From positions 1,674,001-1,738,000 of the forward strand of contig NZ_SMGP01000001.1 of assembly GCF_004339745.1 (NCBI RefSeq): a DNA stretch of 64,000 nucleotides, given 5' to 3'. Positions 17,569-26,166 of the stretch are shown here, one piece after another (position 1 is the stretch's first letter; each line of letters opens with the position of its first letter). Source of the stretch: Paraburkholderia sp. BL9I2N2 (GTDB lineage: Bacteria; Pseudomonadota; Gammaproteobacteria; Burkholderiales; Burkholderiaceae). The position numbers and the translations under genes were made by a program. The notes under the pieces are model-generated. The model worked only from the letters and a program-made list of their open reading frames with translations. It searched no databases and was not told the origin of the DNA.

Positions 17569-18990
17569 ATGAAAACCCTGTTCTTGCAGGCGCCGTCGTA
17601 TGACGGCTTCGATGGTGGCGCGGGTTCGCGCTATCAGGCCAAGCGTGAAGTCCGCTCATTCTGGTATCCGACGTGGCTCGCGCAGCCCGCCGCACTCGTG
17701 CCCGACAGCCGTGTCCTCGACGCACCCGCCGACGGCCTGTCCGTCGAGGCATCGCTCGACATTGCGCAGCAATACGATCTGGTGCTGATCCACACCAGCA
17801 CGCCGTCCTTTCCCACCGACGCGCTATTCGCCGAAGACCTGAAAAAGCGCAAGCCGTCGCTGCTGATCGGTATGGTCGGCGCGAAGGTGGCGGTCGATCC
17901 GCACAATTCGCTGACCGCGAGCGAGGCGATCGACTTCGTCTGCCGCGAGGAATTCGACTTCACCTGCCAGGAAATCGCCGAGGGCAAACCGTTCGCGCAG
18001 ATCAAAGGGCTCAGCTATCGCAACCGCGACGGTTCGATCGAGCACAACGAAGCGCGCCCGATTCTCGAGAACATGGACGAGCTGCCGTTCGTGGCGCCCG
18101 TGTACAAGCGCGATCTGAAGATCGACAACTACTTCATCGGCTATCTGAAGCATCCGTACGTATCGATCTACACGGGCCGCGGCTGCCGTTCGAAGTGCAC
18201 CTTCTGTCTGTGGCCGCAAACCGTGGGCGGGCATCGCTACCGCACGCGTTCGGTCGAGAACGTGCTGGCCGAAGTGAAGTGGATTCGCGACAACATGCCT
18301 GAAGTCAAGGAGATCATGTTCGACGACGACACCTTCACCGACTTCAAGCCGCGCGTCGAGGAAATCGCTCGCGGCCTCGGCAAACTGGGTGTGACGTGGT
18401 CGTGCAATGCGAAGGCGAACGTGCCGTACGCCACGCTCAAGATCATGAAGGAAAACGGCCTGCGCCTTCTGCTGGTCGGCTACGAATCCGGCGACGACCA
18501 GATCCTGCTGAACATCAAGAAAGGTCTGCGCACCGACATCGCGCGCCGGTTCAGCGACGATTGCCGCAAGCTCGGCATCAAGATTCACGGCACTTTCATT
18601 CTCGGTTTGCCGGGCGAAACGCAGGACACGATCCAGAAGACGATCGAGTACGCCAAGGAGATCAATCCGCACACGATCCAGGTGTCGCTCGCCGCGCCGT
18701 ATCCGGGCACGACGCTCTACAACCAGGCGGTCGAAAACGGCTGGCTCGAAGAGAACAAGGTGATCAATCTCGTGAGCAAGGAAGGCGTGCAGTTGGCCGC
18801 GATCGGCTATCCGCATCTGTCGCGCGACGAGATCTACCATCAGCTCGAAAACTTCTATAAGCGGTTCTATTTCCGCCCATCGAAGATCTGGGAAATCCTG
18901 CGTGAGATGTTGACGAGCTGGGACATGATGAAACGGCGCTTGCGTGAAGGCGTCGAATTCTTCCGGTTCCTGCGCGCCCACGAGGCGTGA
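17569..18990 (+). CDS. hpnJ: Hopanoid biosynthesis radical SAM protein HpnJ (bacteriohopanetetrol cyclitol ether synthase)
   Basis: 473 residues from the ATG at 17569. An N-terminal B12-binding-like Rossmann region (about 1-150) is followed by the radical SAM core with GRGCRSKCTFCLWPQ, the CxxxCxxC cluster motif at about residues 206-213. The start KTLFLQAPSYDGFDGGAG is typical of HpnJ. Family members ring-contract glucosaminyl-bacteriohopanetetrol to the cyclitol ether in hopanoid lipids of the bacterial membranes. The next gene overlaps it (GTGA), giving an hpnJ-hpnI-hpnL-like operon under the PmrA-type box at 17443. Confidence 0.92.
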   Translation: MKTLFLQAPSYDGFDGGAGSRYQAKREVRSFWYPTWLAQPAALVPDSRVLDAPADGLSVEASLDIAQQYDLVLIHTSTPSFPTDALFAEDLKKRKPSLLIGMVGAKVAVDPHNSLTASEAIDFVCREEFDFTCQEIAEGKPFAQIKGLSYRNRDGSIEHNEARPILENMDELPFVAPVYKRDLKIDNYFIGYLKHPYVSIYTGRGCRSKCTFCLWPQTVGGHRYRTRSVENVLAEVKWIRDNMPEVKEIMFDDDTFTDFKPRVEEIARGLGKLGVTWSCNAKANVPYATLKIMKENGLRLLLVGYESGDDQILLNIKKGLRTDIARRFSDDCRKLGIKIHGTFILGLPGETQDTIQKTIEYAKEINPHTIQVSLAAPYPGTTLYNQAVENGWLEENKVINLVSKEGVQLAAIGYPHLSRDEIYHQLENFYKRFYFRPSKIWEILREMLTSWDMMKRRLREGVEFFRFLRAHEA

Positions 18991-20147
18991 ACGCCGCGCA
19001 CCTGCTCGAAGTCACGCTGGCCTATGCGTGCGCGGCGGGCGCCGTTGTCGGCGTCGGCTACACTGTGCTCGCCGGCGCGTTGATCGGACGATTCTTCGCG
19101 CGAGCTGTGTCGGAGCCGAGCACCTTTCCGCCGGTCACCATCGTCAAACCGCTGCACGGTAACGAGTGGGCGTTGCTCGCCAATCTGTCGAGCTTCTGCC
19201 GGCAGGATTATCCAGGGCCCGTGCAATTCCTGTTCGGCGTGCACGACTCCGCCGACCCCGCGCTGCAAACCGTCGACGATCTGCGGCGCCACTTTCCCGA
19301 AGCCGACATCACCGTGGTGGCCGACACGCGCCTGTACGGCCCGAACCGCAAGATCAGCAACATCCTCAACATGCTGCCGCAAGCGCGGCACGACGTGCTC
19401 GTTTTCGCCGACAGCGACGTGAGCGTCGGCCCGAACTATCTGCGCAATGTGATCGGCGAGTTGCAGAAGCCCGGCGTCGGACTTGTCACCTGCGCGTATC
19501 GCGGACAGCCCGATCCGGGCTTCTGGCCGCGCCTGTCGGCCAAGGCGACCAACTATCAGTTCCTGCCGGGTGTCGTGACCGGTCTCGCGCTCGGGCTCGC
19601 GCGCCCGTGCTTCGGGCAGACCATCGTGATGCGGCGCGATACGCTCGAAAAAATCGGCGGCTTTACACCGTTCGTGCGGCATCTGGCCGAGGACCATGCG
19701 ATCGGCGAGGCGGTGCGCCTGCTCGGCGAGAAGGTGGTGATTCCGCCGTTCACGATCTCGCATGCCTGCGTCGAATCGAGCGCGGCGCAACTGATCGCGC
19801 ATGAACTGCGCTGGAGCCGCACCATTCGCCGCATCGATCCGCTCGGCCATCTCGGCTCCGCGCTGGTTCATCCGTTCGCGTTCGCGCTGCTCGCGGTCAT
19901 CTTCTCGGCTGGCGGCTGGTGGGCATGGTCGCTCGCGCTGGCCGCCATGTGCGCGCGGCTCGCCTTGAAACTGCTGTCCGATCGCGCGTTGAAGCAGGCG
20001 CATCGCGATCTGTGGCTGCTGCCGTTCTGGGATATCGTATCGTTTGCGATCTTCGTCGCGAGCTTCTGGTCCTCGCGCGTGATCTGGCGAGGCGTCAGCT
20101 TCAAGGTGGATGGCGACGGCCTGTTGTCGGCGGCACAGGACGAATGA
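18987..20147 (+). CDS. hpnI: Hopanoid biosynthesis glycosyltransferase HpnI
   Basis: 386 residues. N-terminal membrane anchor (about 10-40), a GT21/ceramide-glucosyltransferase-like catalytic domain (about 48-290) and two or three C-terminal helices. Motifs: TIVKPLHGNEW, the metal-binding Asp pair in FADSDVSVGPNYL, the catalytic Asp in LAEDHAIGEAV and the HxxRW box in HELRWSRTIRR. HpnI adds N-acetylglucosamine to bacteriohopanetetrol. It starts with GTG overlapping the hpnJ stop. A second copy of this family, carrying a frameshift, lies at 23988. Confidence 0.92.
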   Translation: MNAAHLLEVTLAYACAAGAVVGVGYTVLAGALIGRFFARAVSEPSTFPPVTIVKPLHGNEWALLANLSSFCRQDYPGPVQFLFGVHDSADPALQTVDDLRRHFPEADITVVADTRLYGPNRKISNILNMLPQARHDVLVFADSDVSVGPNYLRNVIGELQKPGVGLVTCAYRGQPDPGFWPRLSAKATNYQFLPGVVTGLALGLARPCFGQTIVMRRDTLEKIGGFTPFVRHLAEDHAIGEAVRLLGEKVVIPPFTISHACVESSAAQLIAHELRWSRTIRRIDPLGHLGSALVHPFAFALLAVIFSAGGWWAWSLALAAMCARLALKLLSDRALKQAHRDLWLLPFWDIVSFAIFVASFWSSRVIWRGVSFKVDGDGLLSAAQDE

Positions 20148-20240
20148 ACGGCACCACGGATCGGTCATGATGCGCAGGGTTTTTAAAGCAGCGGTTAAAA
20201 GCACGGCAAGGCGCCTGAAGCGCGCGCAGGGGGTGCTCGC

Positions 20241-21239
20241 GTGACGAAGCATCTCGGCCGCGTAGCCGCGCTAGCCGGCTTGCTGGTGTCGCTCTGGCTC
20301 GTCTGGCAGGACAATCCCGGCGCCGTGCTCGGCGCGCTGCGCGCGGCCGGCGCGGGGCTGCTGCTGGCGGCGCTCGCGCACGTGCTGCCGATGCTCGCCA
20401 ACGCTTGCGACTGGCGTTCGCTGATTCGTGGCGCGAACCGTCCTGGTCTCCTCAATATGCTGCACCTCGTGTGGGTGCGCGAATCGGTGAATAGCATGCT
20501 GCCGGTGGCGCGCATCGGCGGCGAAGTGGTGTCGTTTCGCATGCTCAAGCGCTGGGGCGTGCGGCCGTCCATGGCGGTGGGCAGCATCATCGTCGATATG
20601 CAGCTCACGGTGATCAGCCAGTTGCTCTTCACGATGGTCGGCATCGGCTTTCTGTTCGCACACGCGCATTCCGACACGCTGCGGCTCGCCGGGCAACTGG
20701 CGTGGGGCGTGGTGGTGCTCACGCCGTTGCTGGTGCTGTTCGCGCTGGTGCAGCATGCGAGTCCGTTCGAGCGCATCACGCGCGCGCTCAATCATATGAC
20801 GAGCGGCAAGCTCGCCGCGCTGGTCGGGCAGTCGGCGCAGATCGATCAGGCCATCAAGCTGATCTGGCGCCGGCGTGGCGTGGTGTTGCGCTATCTGTTC
20901 TTCTGGCAGCCGCTGCAGTGCTTCCTCACGTCGCTGGAAATCTGGCTGGCGCTGTACTTTCTCGGCGTGCAGGTCACGCTGGTGGAAGCGGTGGTGATCG
21001 AATCGCTGATCCAGGCAATCAGTAGCGCGGCCTTCTTCGTGCCGGGCGGTCTCGGCGTGCAGGAGGGCGGCTTCATTCTGATCGGCGGCGCGCTGGGCCT
21101 CGATCCATCCATCTGTCTCGCGCTGGCCGGCGCGCGCCGGATTCGCGACCTCGTGATGTTCGTGCCCGGCCTCATTGCATGGCAGTTCGCGGAGTCGTCG
21201 AATCGGGCACCCGAGCGGGCGTTCGAGCGCGCACCTTAG
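20241..21239 (+). CDS. hpnL: Hopanoid-cluster membrane protein, HpnL-like (LPG synthase transmembrane-domain family)
   Basis: 332 residues with about eight hydrophobic helices. The motif region SVNSMLPVARIGGEVVSFRML and the late FFVPGGLGVQEGGFILIGGALG are the signature of the lysylphosphatidylglycerol-synthase transmembrane (YbhN/AglD-type) family. The hopanoid-associated member is HpnL, possibly a flippase-like or trafficking protein. GTG start, 93 bases after hpnI, same strand. Its stop overlaps by four bases the stop of the convergent sensor kinase gene. The family is firm; the HpnL name rests on context. Confidence 0.82.
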   Translation: MTKHLGRVAALAGLLVSLWLVWQDNPGAVLGALRAAGAGLLLAALAHVLPMLANACDWRSLIRGANRPGLLNMLHLVWVRESVNSMLPVARIGGEVVSFRMLKRWGVRPSMAVGSIIVDMQLTVISQLLFTMVGIGFLFAHAHSDTLRLAGQLAWGVVVLTPLLVLFALVQHASPFERITRALNHMTSGKLAALVGQSAQIDQAIKLIWRRRGVVLRYLFFWQPLQCFLTSLEIWLALYFLGVQVTLVEAVVIESLIQAISSAAFFVPGGLGVQEGGFILIGGALGLDPSICLALAGARRIRDLVMFVPGLIAWQFAESSNRAPERAFERAP

Positions 21240-22639
21240 CCCGCCTGCGCATAAGCGGGAAACGACACCTCGACCGCGAGCCCGCTCTCGCCGATACCCT
21301 TGCCCAGACGCAGGCTCGCGCCGAAATGCTCCGCGATCCGCGCGACGATTGAAAGACCTAGTCCGCTGCCGGTGGCCTGATTGCCGGTCGCGCGGAAAAA
21401 ACGATTCGTCAGACGGTCGAGGTCGCTCGCCGCGACACCGGGGCCGTCGTCGCGCACGGTCACCTGCACCCGGTCTTCGGCGTGCTGCACCGCCACTTCG
21501 ATGATGCCGCCGGCATGCCCGTACTTGATCGCGTTATCGAGCAGATTGTCGAGCAGGATGCCGATCAGCACGGGCTCCGCGTCGATTTCCGCGCGCATGT
21601 CGCCGAGCAGCATCACGTGAATGTTTTTCTGCTGCGCGTTGCGCTCGTTGGCGAGCAGCGCGTCTTTCGCCACCGTTGCTGGTTTGAGCGGCGCCGTCGA
21701 GATTTTTTCATGCACGTCCAGGCGCGCGAGCAGCAGCAATTGCTCCGCGAGCCGCGCGCTGCGGTCGACGCCTTGCACCACGCGCTCCATGGCCAGCCGC
21801 TGGCGCACGGTGTCCTGTTCCGCCAGCGCGACTTGCGCCTGCACCTTGATCGCGGCCAGCGGCGTTTTCAGTTCGTGCGCGGCGTCGGCGGTGAACGCGC
21901 GTTCGCGCTCCAATGAATGCAGCAAACGCGACAGCAGCTGATTGATCGCATCGACCAGCGGGCGCACCTCGGTCGGCGCGCGGCCGATGTCGATCGGTTC
22001 CAGCCGGTTCACGTCGCGTGAGCGGATAGCGCGCGAGAGCAGCCTGAGCGGCGCCAGACTCCAGCCGATGCTGAGCCACACCAGCACCGCCAGCACCGGC
22101 AGCGCGACCAGCGTAGGCCGGGCGATCCGGCTCGCGACGCCGCTCACCAGGTCGCTGCGCGTATTGGCCGGTTCGAATACGCGCACGGTGTGGCCGAGCG
22201 TAGTGTCGCGCAAGGTGAACGAGTGGTACATCTGGCCGCCGAGCGTGATGTCCTGCGTGCCGCTCACGGCCGGCACCGGCAGGTCCCACGCCTTGAGCTC
22301 GCGCAATTGCGGGCTGCCCGCCAGCACGGCGCCGTTCGGGCCGCGCACCTGGAACAGCGCGTCGCGCGGCAGCGCGTCGTCGTCGTCGCTGTCGTTGGCG
22401 CCCGGCTCGCCGCCTTTTTCTTCCTCGCGCACGTCGATGCGCGCGTTGGCGAGCGTGGTCAGATTGCGCTGATCGAGCAGGGCGAGAATCTGCGCGAGTT
22501 CCGCGAGACGCGCCTCTTCCCATTCGGCGACTTCGCGCGTGGCCTGACGATAACTCGACACCAGCGCAATGCCCCAGACCAGCGCGATGCTGGTGAGGAC
22601 CAACAGCACGAGACGCCGGCGAATCGACGCGCCCATCAT
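21236..22639 (-). CDS. Two-component sensor histidine kinase, QseC/PmrB-like
   Basis: 467 residues. Two transmembrane helices (about 9-30 and 165-185) flank a periplasmic sensor region containing a Glu/Asp-rich patch (REEEKGGEPGANDSDDDD), which could sense cations or cationic peptides as in PmrB. HAMP, then H-box AADAAHELKTPLAAIK (about residue 247), N-box DNLLDNAIKYG, and G-boxes DDGPGVAA and GSGLGLSIV. The start ATG overlaps the response-regulator stop (ATGA), so the pair is translationally coupled. It lies inside the hopanoid gene region. Confidence 0.9.
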   Translation of the reverse strand: MMGASIRRRLVLLVLTSIALVWGIALVSSYRQATREVAEWEEARLAELAQILALLDQRNLTTLANARIDVREEEKGGEPGANDSDDDDALPRDALFQVRGPNGAVLAGSPQLRELKAWDLPVPAVSGTQDITLGGQMYHSFTLRDTTLGHTVRVFEPANTRSDLVSGVASRIARPTLVALPVLAVLVWLSIGWSLAPLRLLSRAIRSRDVNRLEPIDIGRAPTEVRPLVDAINQLLSRLLHSLERERAFTADAAHELKTPLAAIKVQAQVALAEQDTVRQRLAMERVVQGVDRSARLAEQLLLLARLDVHEKISTAPLKPATVAKDALLANERNAQQKNIHVMLLGDMRAEIDAEPVLIGILLDNLLDNAIKYGHAGGIIEVAVQHAEDRVQVTVRDDGPGVAASDLDRLTNRFFRATGNQATGSGLGLSIVARIAEHFGASLRLGKGIGESGLAVEVSFPAYAQAG

Positions 22640-23295
22640 TCTTTCTCCACCACGTAGCCGATATTGCGCACGGTCTTGATCAGCTTCGCGCCGAGTTTCT
22701 TGCGCAGATTGGACACGTGCACCTCGATCGCGTTGCTCTCGATTTCCTCCTGCCAGCCATACAGGCTTTCTTCGAGACGCGAGCGCGACTGGGGAATCCC
22801 CTGGTTGGTCAGCAACTGCAACAGGATCGCCCACTCGCGCGAGGTGAGCGACACGCGCGTCGCGCCCACTTCGACGGTTTGCGCGGCCGGGTTGACCGTC
22901 AGGTCCTGATAGCGGATCCGCTCGACGCTGCGGCCCTGCGCGCGGCGCAACAACGCCCGGCAACGGGCGATCAGTTCGGTCAGATCGAAGGGCTTGCCGA
23001 GATAGTCGTCGGCGCCCGCTTCGAGGCCGCCGACACGGTCGACCACCGTGCCCCGCGCGGTCAGCACGAGCACCGGCACGTCCTTGCCCGAATCGCGCAG
23101 GCGTTTCAGCAGTTCCATACCTGACACGCGGGGCAGGCCGAGATCGAGCAGCACCAGCGCGTAGGCGGTGGTGTCGAGCGCGAGACCGGCCTTGTGGCCG
23201 TCGCGAGCCCAGTCGACCGTGAAGCCGGCTTGACGCAGTCCCGCTTCGATACCGCAGCCGATCAGGTCGTCGTCTTCTACGAGGAGTACGCGCAT
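22636..23295 (-). CDS. OmpR-family response regulator, QseB/PmrA-like
   Basis: 219 residues. Receiver domain 1-120 with the acidic pocket EDDD, phospho-acceptor Asp51 in VLLDLGLP and the Lys in GKPFDL; winged-helix DNA-binding domain 125-219 with NAIEVHVSNLRKKLG and TVRNIGYVVE. It closely matches the QseB/PmrA/TctD group, which binds CTTAA-type direct repeats. Exactly such a box sits 119 bases upstream at 23414 with a TATAAA -10 on this strand, and again before hpnJ, so autoregulation and control of both hopanoid operons are likely. Confidence 0.93.
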   Translation of the reverse strand: MRVLLVEDDDLIGCGIEAGLRQAGFTVDWARDGHKAGLALDTTAYALVLLDLGLPRVSGMELLKRLRDSGKDVPVLVLTARGTVVDRVGGLEAGADDYLGKPFDLTELIARCRALLRRAQGRSVERIRYQDLTVNPAAQTVEVGATRVSLTSREWAILLQLLTNQGIPQSRSRLEESLYGWQEEIESNAIEVHVSNLRKKLGAKLIKTVRNIGYVVEKE

Positions 23296-23397
23296 GAGTT
23301 GAATATTTCCGTTCGATGTTCCATTGCACGGCAGCCGCGATATTCGAGCAGACGCTGGGCCGTAGTCCGAAGTTTAACCATGCTGTTCATCCCCCGC

Positions 23398-23446
23398 TTT
23401 ATACGCCTTCTACCTTAAGGTTTCCTTCAGCTTGAATCGCTACTAT
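23398..23446. promoter_or_regulatory. Shared divergent PmrA/QseB-type box with -10 elements on both strands
   Basis: CTTAAG (23414-23419), N5, CTTCAG (23425-23430). On the plus strand, ten bases further is TACTAT (23441-23446), leading to the second hopanoid operon. On the minus strand, ten bases from the box is TATAAA (23403-23398), leading to the response-regulator/kinase pair. The box is identical over 17 bases to the one before hpnJ. The surrounding 329-base gap (23296-23624) shows nothing else supportable. Confidence 0.78.
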
Positions 23447-23624
23447 CGCCCCTCAACAGATCGCTGTCGCGGCGTCATCGCGGACACGCGGCGGCGGGGC
23501 TGTTGCGATGTCGTTGCAGTTCAATCGTAAGCACATCGATGGGATGACAGTCGGTGCTTTTCCACGCCGACGAGTTGCGTCGAATCAGGGCGCCGGGCAT
23601 TCCATCAGGTCACGAGACCCAGCC

Positions 23625-23975
23625 ATGAAGCCAGCCACCGTCGACATGCTGCGCGCCCACCTGATGGTGGCCTCGCTCACCGCCATGGGCGCCGAGTTGC
23701 TCGCGTGCCTCGCACTGCTGGTGCTGCCGGTTTCGCAGAGCGTCTTCAGTTCCATGCCGTTCCGTCTGCTCGCCATCGCCGTGATTGCGAGCGGCGTGAT
23801 CGTGACGCGCCAGTTCGCGCACGCTGCCTTCGAACTCGCGCTGCAGGGCCACTACGCGACCGGGACCAACCGTCTCGCGCGGCCGGTCGCGATCGCCTCG
23901 GATTGTCCGCGGCGCTGGCTCGTGATTCTTCATCTGCGCCTGACCGGCAGAGCGTTCGTGCTGGCCGAGCACTGA
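23625..23975 (+). CDS. Small membrane protein of unknown function in the hopanoid operon
   Basis: 116 residues from the ATG at 23625; longer in-frame starts lack a ribosome site. Two hydrophobic helices (about residues 18-38 and 46-65) are followed by a soluble tail containing HAAFELALQGHYATGTNR. No family was recognised. It is the first gene behind the PmrA-type promoter at 23414 and is followed after 12 bases by the hpnI-like glycosyltransferase, so it probably serves the same lipid-modification operon. Confidence 0.6.
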   Translation: MKPATVDMLRAHLMVASLTAMGAELLACLALLVLPVSQSVFSSMPFRLLAIAVIASGVIVTRQFAHAAFELALQGHYATGTNRLARPVAIASDCPRRWLVILHLRLTGRAFVLAEH

Positions 23976-23987
23976 CGGAACCGGACG

Positions 23988-25263
23988 ATGGCGGTGCACG
24001 CGGTGACGGCATCCCAATGGATCCTGCTAGCCGGCTGCGCATGCGCGTCGCTGTACGCGCTGCTGGCGGCGGTCGCGATGCCGTTTTTTCGGCTCGCGCC
24101 GCGGCGCGGCGGGTCGTGCCTCTTATTTCACCTCGCAAGCTTCGCAGCCGCTGCATCGCTTCGCGCATGTCGGCGTCAGCGTGCTCAAGCCGCTGTGCGG
24201 CGCGGAGCCGCGTCTCTACGACAATCTGCGGACCTTTTGCGATCAGCGTCATGAGCATTTTCAACTGGTGCTCGGCGTGTCCTCGCCGGACGATCCGGCG
24301 ATTGCCGTAGTGCGCCGTTTGCAAGCCGCCTATCCATCGCACGATATCGAACTCGCGATCGACACGCGCGTGCACGGCAGCAATCTCAAGGTTAGCAATC
24401 TGATCAACATGGCGGCGCGGGCACGCCATGACGTGATCGTGATTGCCGATAGCGACATTGCCGTCGAAGCCGATTATCTCGACACTGTGGCCGCGCCGCT
24501 CGCGGATGCGCGTGTTGGCGTGGTCACGTGCCTCTACGTGGCGCGCGGCATCGGCGGCTTCTGGCCGCGCGTGGGCGCGCTCTTCATCAACGAATGGTTC
24601 GCGCCGTCGGTGCGGGTCGCGCACGCGGCCGGCTCGCGCCGTTTCGGCTTCGGTGCGACGCTCGCGTTGCGGCGCGCCACGCTCGAGCGCATCGGCGGTT
24701 TCGAGGCGCTGAAAAACTGTCTCGCGGACGATTACTGGCTGGCCGAACACGTGCGCGCTCTCGGCCTGCAAACCGTGCTCTCGCGCGTGACGGTGGCCAC
24801 CGACGTGATCGAGCCGGCGTTATCGGCCTTGTGGCAGCGCGAAACACGCTGGCTGCGTACGATTCGCTCGGTGAATGCGCCGGGTTTCGCGTTCCTCTTC
24901 ATTACGTTTCCTACACCCTGGCTCGTGGCCGGCGCGTGGCTCACCACCGCCCTCGCGGCCAGTTCGTCCGACGCGGTGCATGCGTGGGCCGCGTTCACGA
25001 GCGCAACCGGCACGGCCGCCGGCCTCGCCGCGCGTCTGTTGTTGCATCTGCGCTCGGCGCGTCGTGAGCGTACGTTCTGGCGAGATCTGCCGCTGGTGCC
25101 GTTGCGTGATACGTTGCTGGCGTTGCAGTGGTGCGCCGCCGTGTTCGGCTCGCATGTGATATGGCGCGGTGCGCGCGTGCCCGTCGACGCCTCCACGTCG
25201 AAGGCCGCGCGCAACGGCGCGTTGAACGTGATGGATGTGATGGAGACGTCGGATGGCGGCTAA
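23988..25263 (+). CDS. Second HpnI-like glycosyltransferase, with an apparent frameshift at a T6 run
   Basis: The N-terminal membrane anchor is in one frame from the ATG at 23988 (SQWILLAGCACASLYALLAA), while the catalytic domain runs in the next frame, from about 24091 to 25263. Joining them requires skipping one base, naturally at the T6 run 24084-24089, and gives a 424-residue protein. The catalytic part has SVLKPLCGAEPRLYDNL, the Asp pair in IADSDIAVEADYL, LADDYWLAEH and the RxxRW box RETRWLRTIR of the GT21 group. It is clearly a paralogue of HpnI at 18987. Either an assembly error, a real inactivating insertion or a phase-variable/programmed slip. hpnK overlaps its end by 11 bases. Confidence 0.75.
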
Positions 25264-26077
25264 GCCACGCGCATTGATCGTCACCGCCGACGATTTCGGC
25301 CTGCACGCGCGGGTGAATCTGGCGGTCGAGCGGGCGCATCGCGAAGGCGTCCTGAGCGCCGCGAGCCTGATGATCGGCGCACCGGCTGCCGGCGACGCGG
25401 TGGCGCGCGCCCGCGCCTTGCCGCGGCTGCGCGTCGGCCTGCATCTGGTGCTGGCCGACGGCGACGCGGTCACGCCGCGCGCGGGGATTGCCGCCTTGCT
25501 CGACGAGCATGGCCGCTTCGGCGACAACATGGTGCGCGACGGCGTGCGGTTTTTCTTTTTGCCGCATGTGCGCAAGCAGCTTGCGCGGGAAATTCGCGCG
25601 CAGTTCGATGCCTTTGCGCAGACCGGTCTGACGCTCGACCACGTCAACACGCACAAGCATTTTCATTTGCACCCGACGGTGCTCGGATTGATTCTGGACA
25701 TCGGACGCGAGTATGGGATGAAGGCCATGCGCTTGCCGTTCGAAGCGAATGCGCCGCTGTGGTTGCGGCCGTGGATCGCGCGGGTCAAGGCGCGTCTGGA
25801 TCGCGCCGGCATCGCGCATAACGATTACGTAGTGGGAATCGCCGATAGCGGCCGGATGGATGAGGCGGCGTGGCTGGCGGCGCTCGCCGATCTGCCGCAC
25901 GGGGTGGGGGAGATTTACTGCCATCCCGCGGTGGCGGGGGAGCGGCCGTTGAGTGACGGGATGAGGATGTATCGTCACGAGGACGAATTGCGCGCGTTGT
26001 TGTCGCCGAAAGTTGCTATGGCGATTCGTGCGGCGGGGGTGCGGGTTGGCGGGTTTCGTGATGTGCTGAAGGTGTAG
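25253..26077 (+). CDS. hpnK: Hopanoid biosynthesis deacetylase HpnK (YdjC/ChbG family)
   Basis: 274 residues. YdjC-like metal-dependent deacetylase: the metal-binding Asp pair in VTADDFGLHARVNLAVERAH, RVGLHLVL, the His-rich LDHVNTHKHFHLHPTVL and the late YCHPAV. HpnK removes the acetyl group from N-acetylglucosaminyl-bacteriohopanetetrol made by HpnI, giving the amine that HpnJ then remodels. It overlaps the preceding glycosyltransferase by 11 bases, so it depends on that operon and on the PmrA-type promoter at 23414. It converges with the RND pump gene across 89 bases. Confidence 0.93.
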   Translation: MAAKPRALIVTADDFGLHARVNLAVERAHREGVLSAASLMIGAPAAGDAVARARALPRLRVGLHLVLADGDAVTPRAGIAALLDEHGRFGDNMVRDGVRFFFLPHVRKQLAREIRAQFDAFAQTGLTLDHVNTHKHFHLHPTVLGLILDIGREYGMKAMRLPFEANAPLWLRPWIARVKARLDRAGIAHNDYVVGIADSGRMDEAAWLAALADLPHGVGEIYCHPAVAGERPLSDGMRMYRHEDELRALLSPKVAMAIRAAGVRVGGFRDVLKV

Positions 26078-26166
26078 GTCTTTCACTGCGTCGACTGAGT
26101 CGGAGATGCGCCCGCGGCGAGCCGCAGGTGCACACACCGGAAGCCGCGCGGGCCGCATAGCGCCGC

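Noticed and set aside
21236..23329. One 697-codon minus-strand frame as a fused regulator-kinase
   Set aside because: The first 230 codons are an out-of-frame shadow of the response regulator; the kinase starts at 22639 with an ATGA overlap.
24084..24089. Programmed +1 frameshifting as an established fact for the HpnI-like gene
   Set aside because: No stop-codon or stimulatory structure typical of known programmed sites was seen; an insertion or assembly error is equally likely, so it is kept only as a hypothesis.
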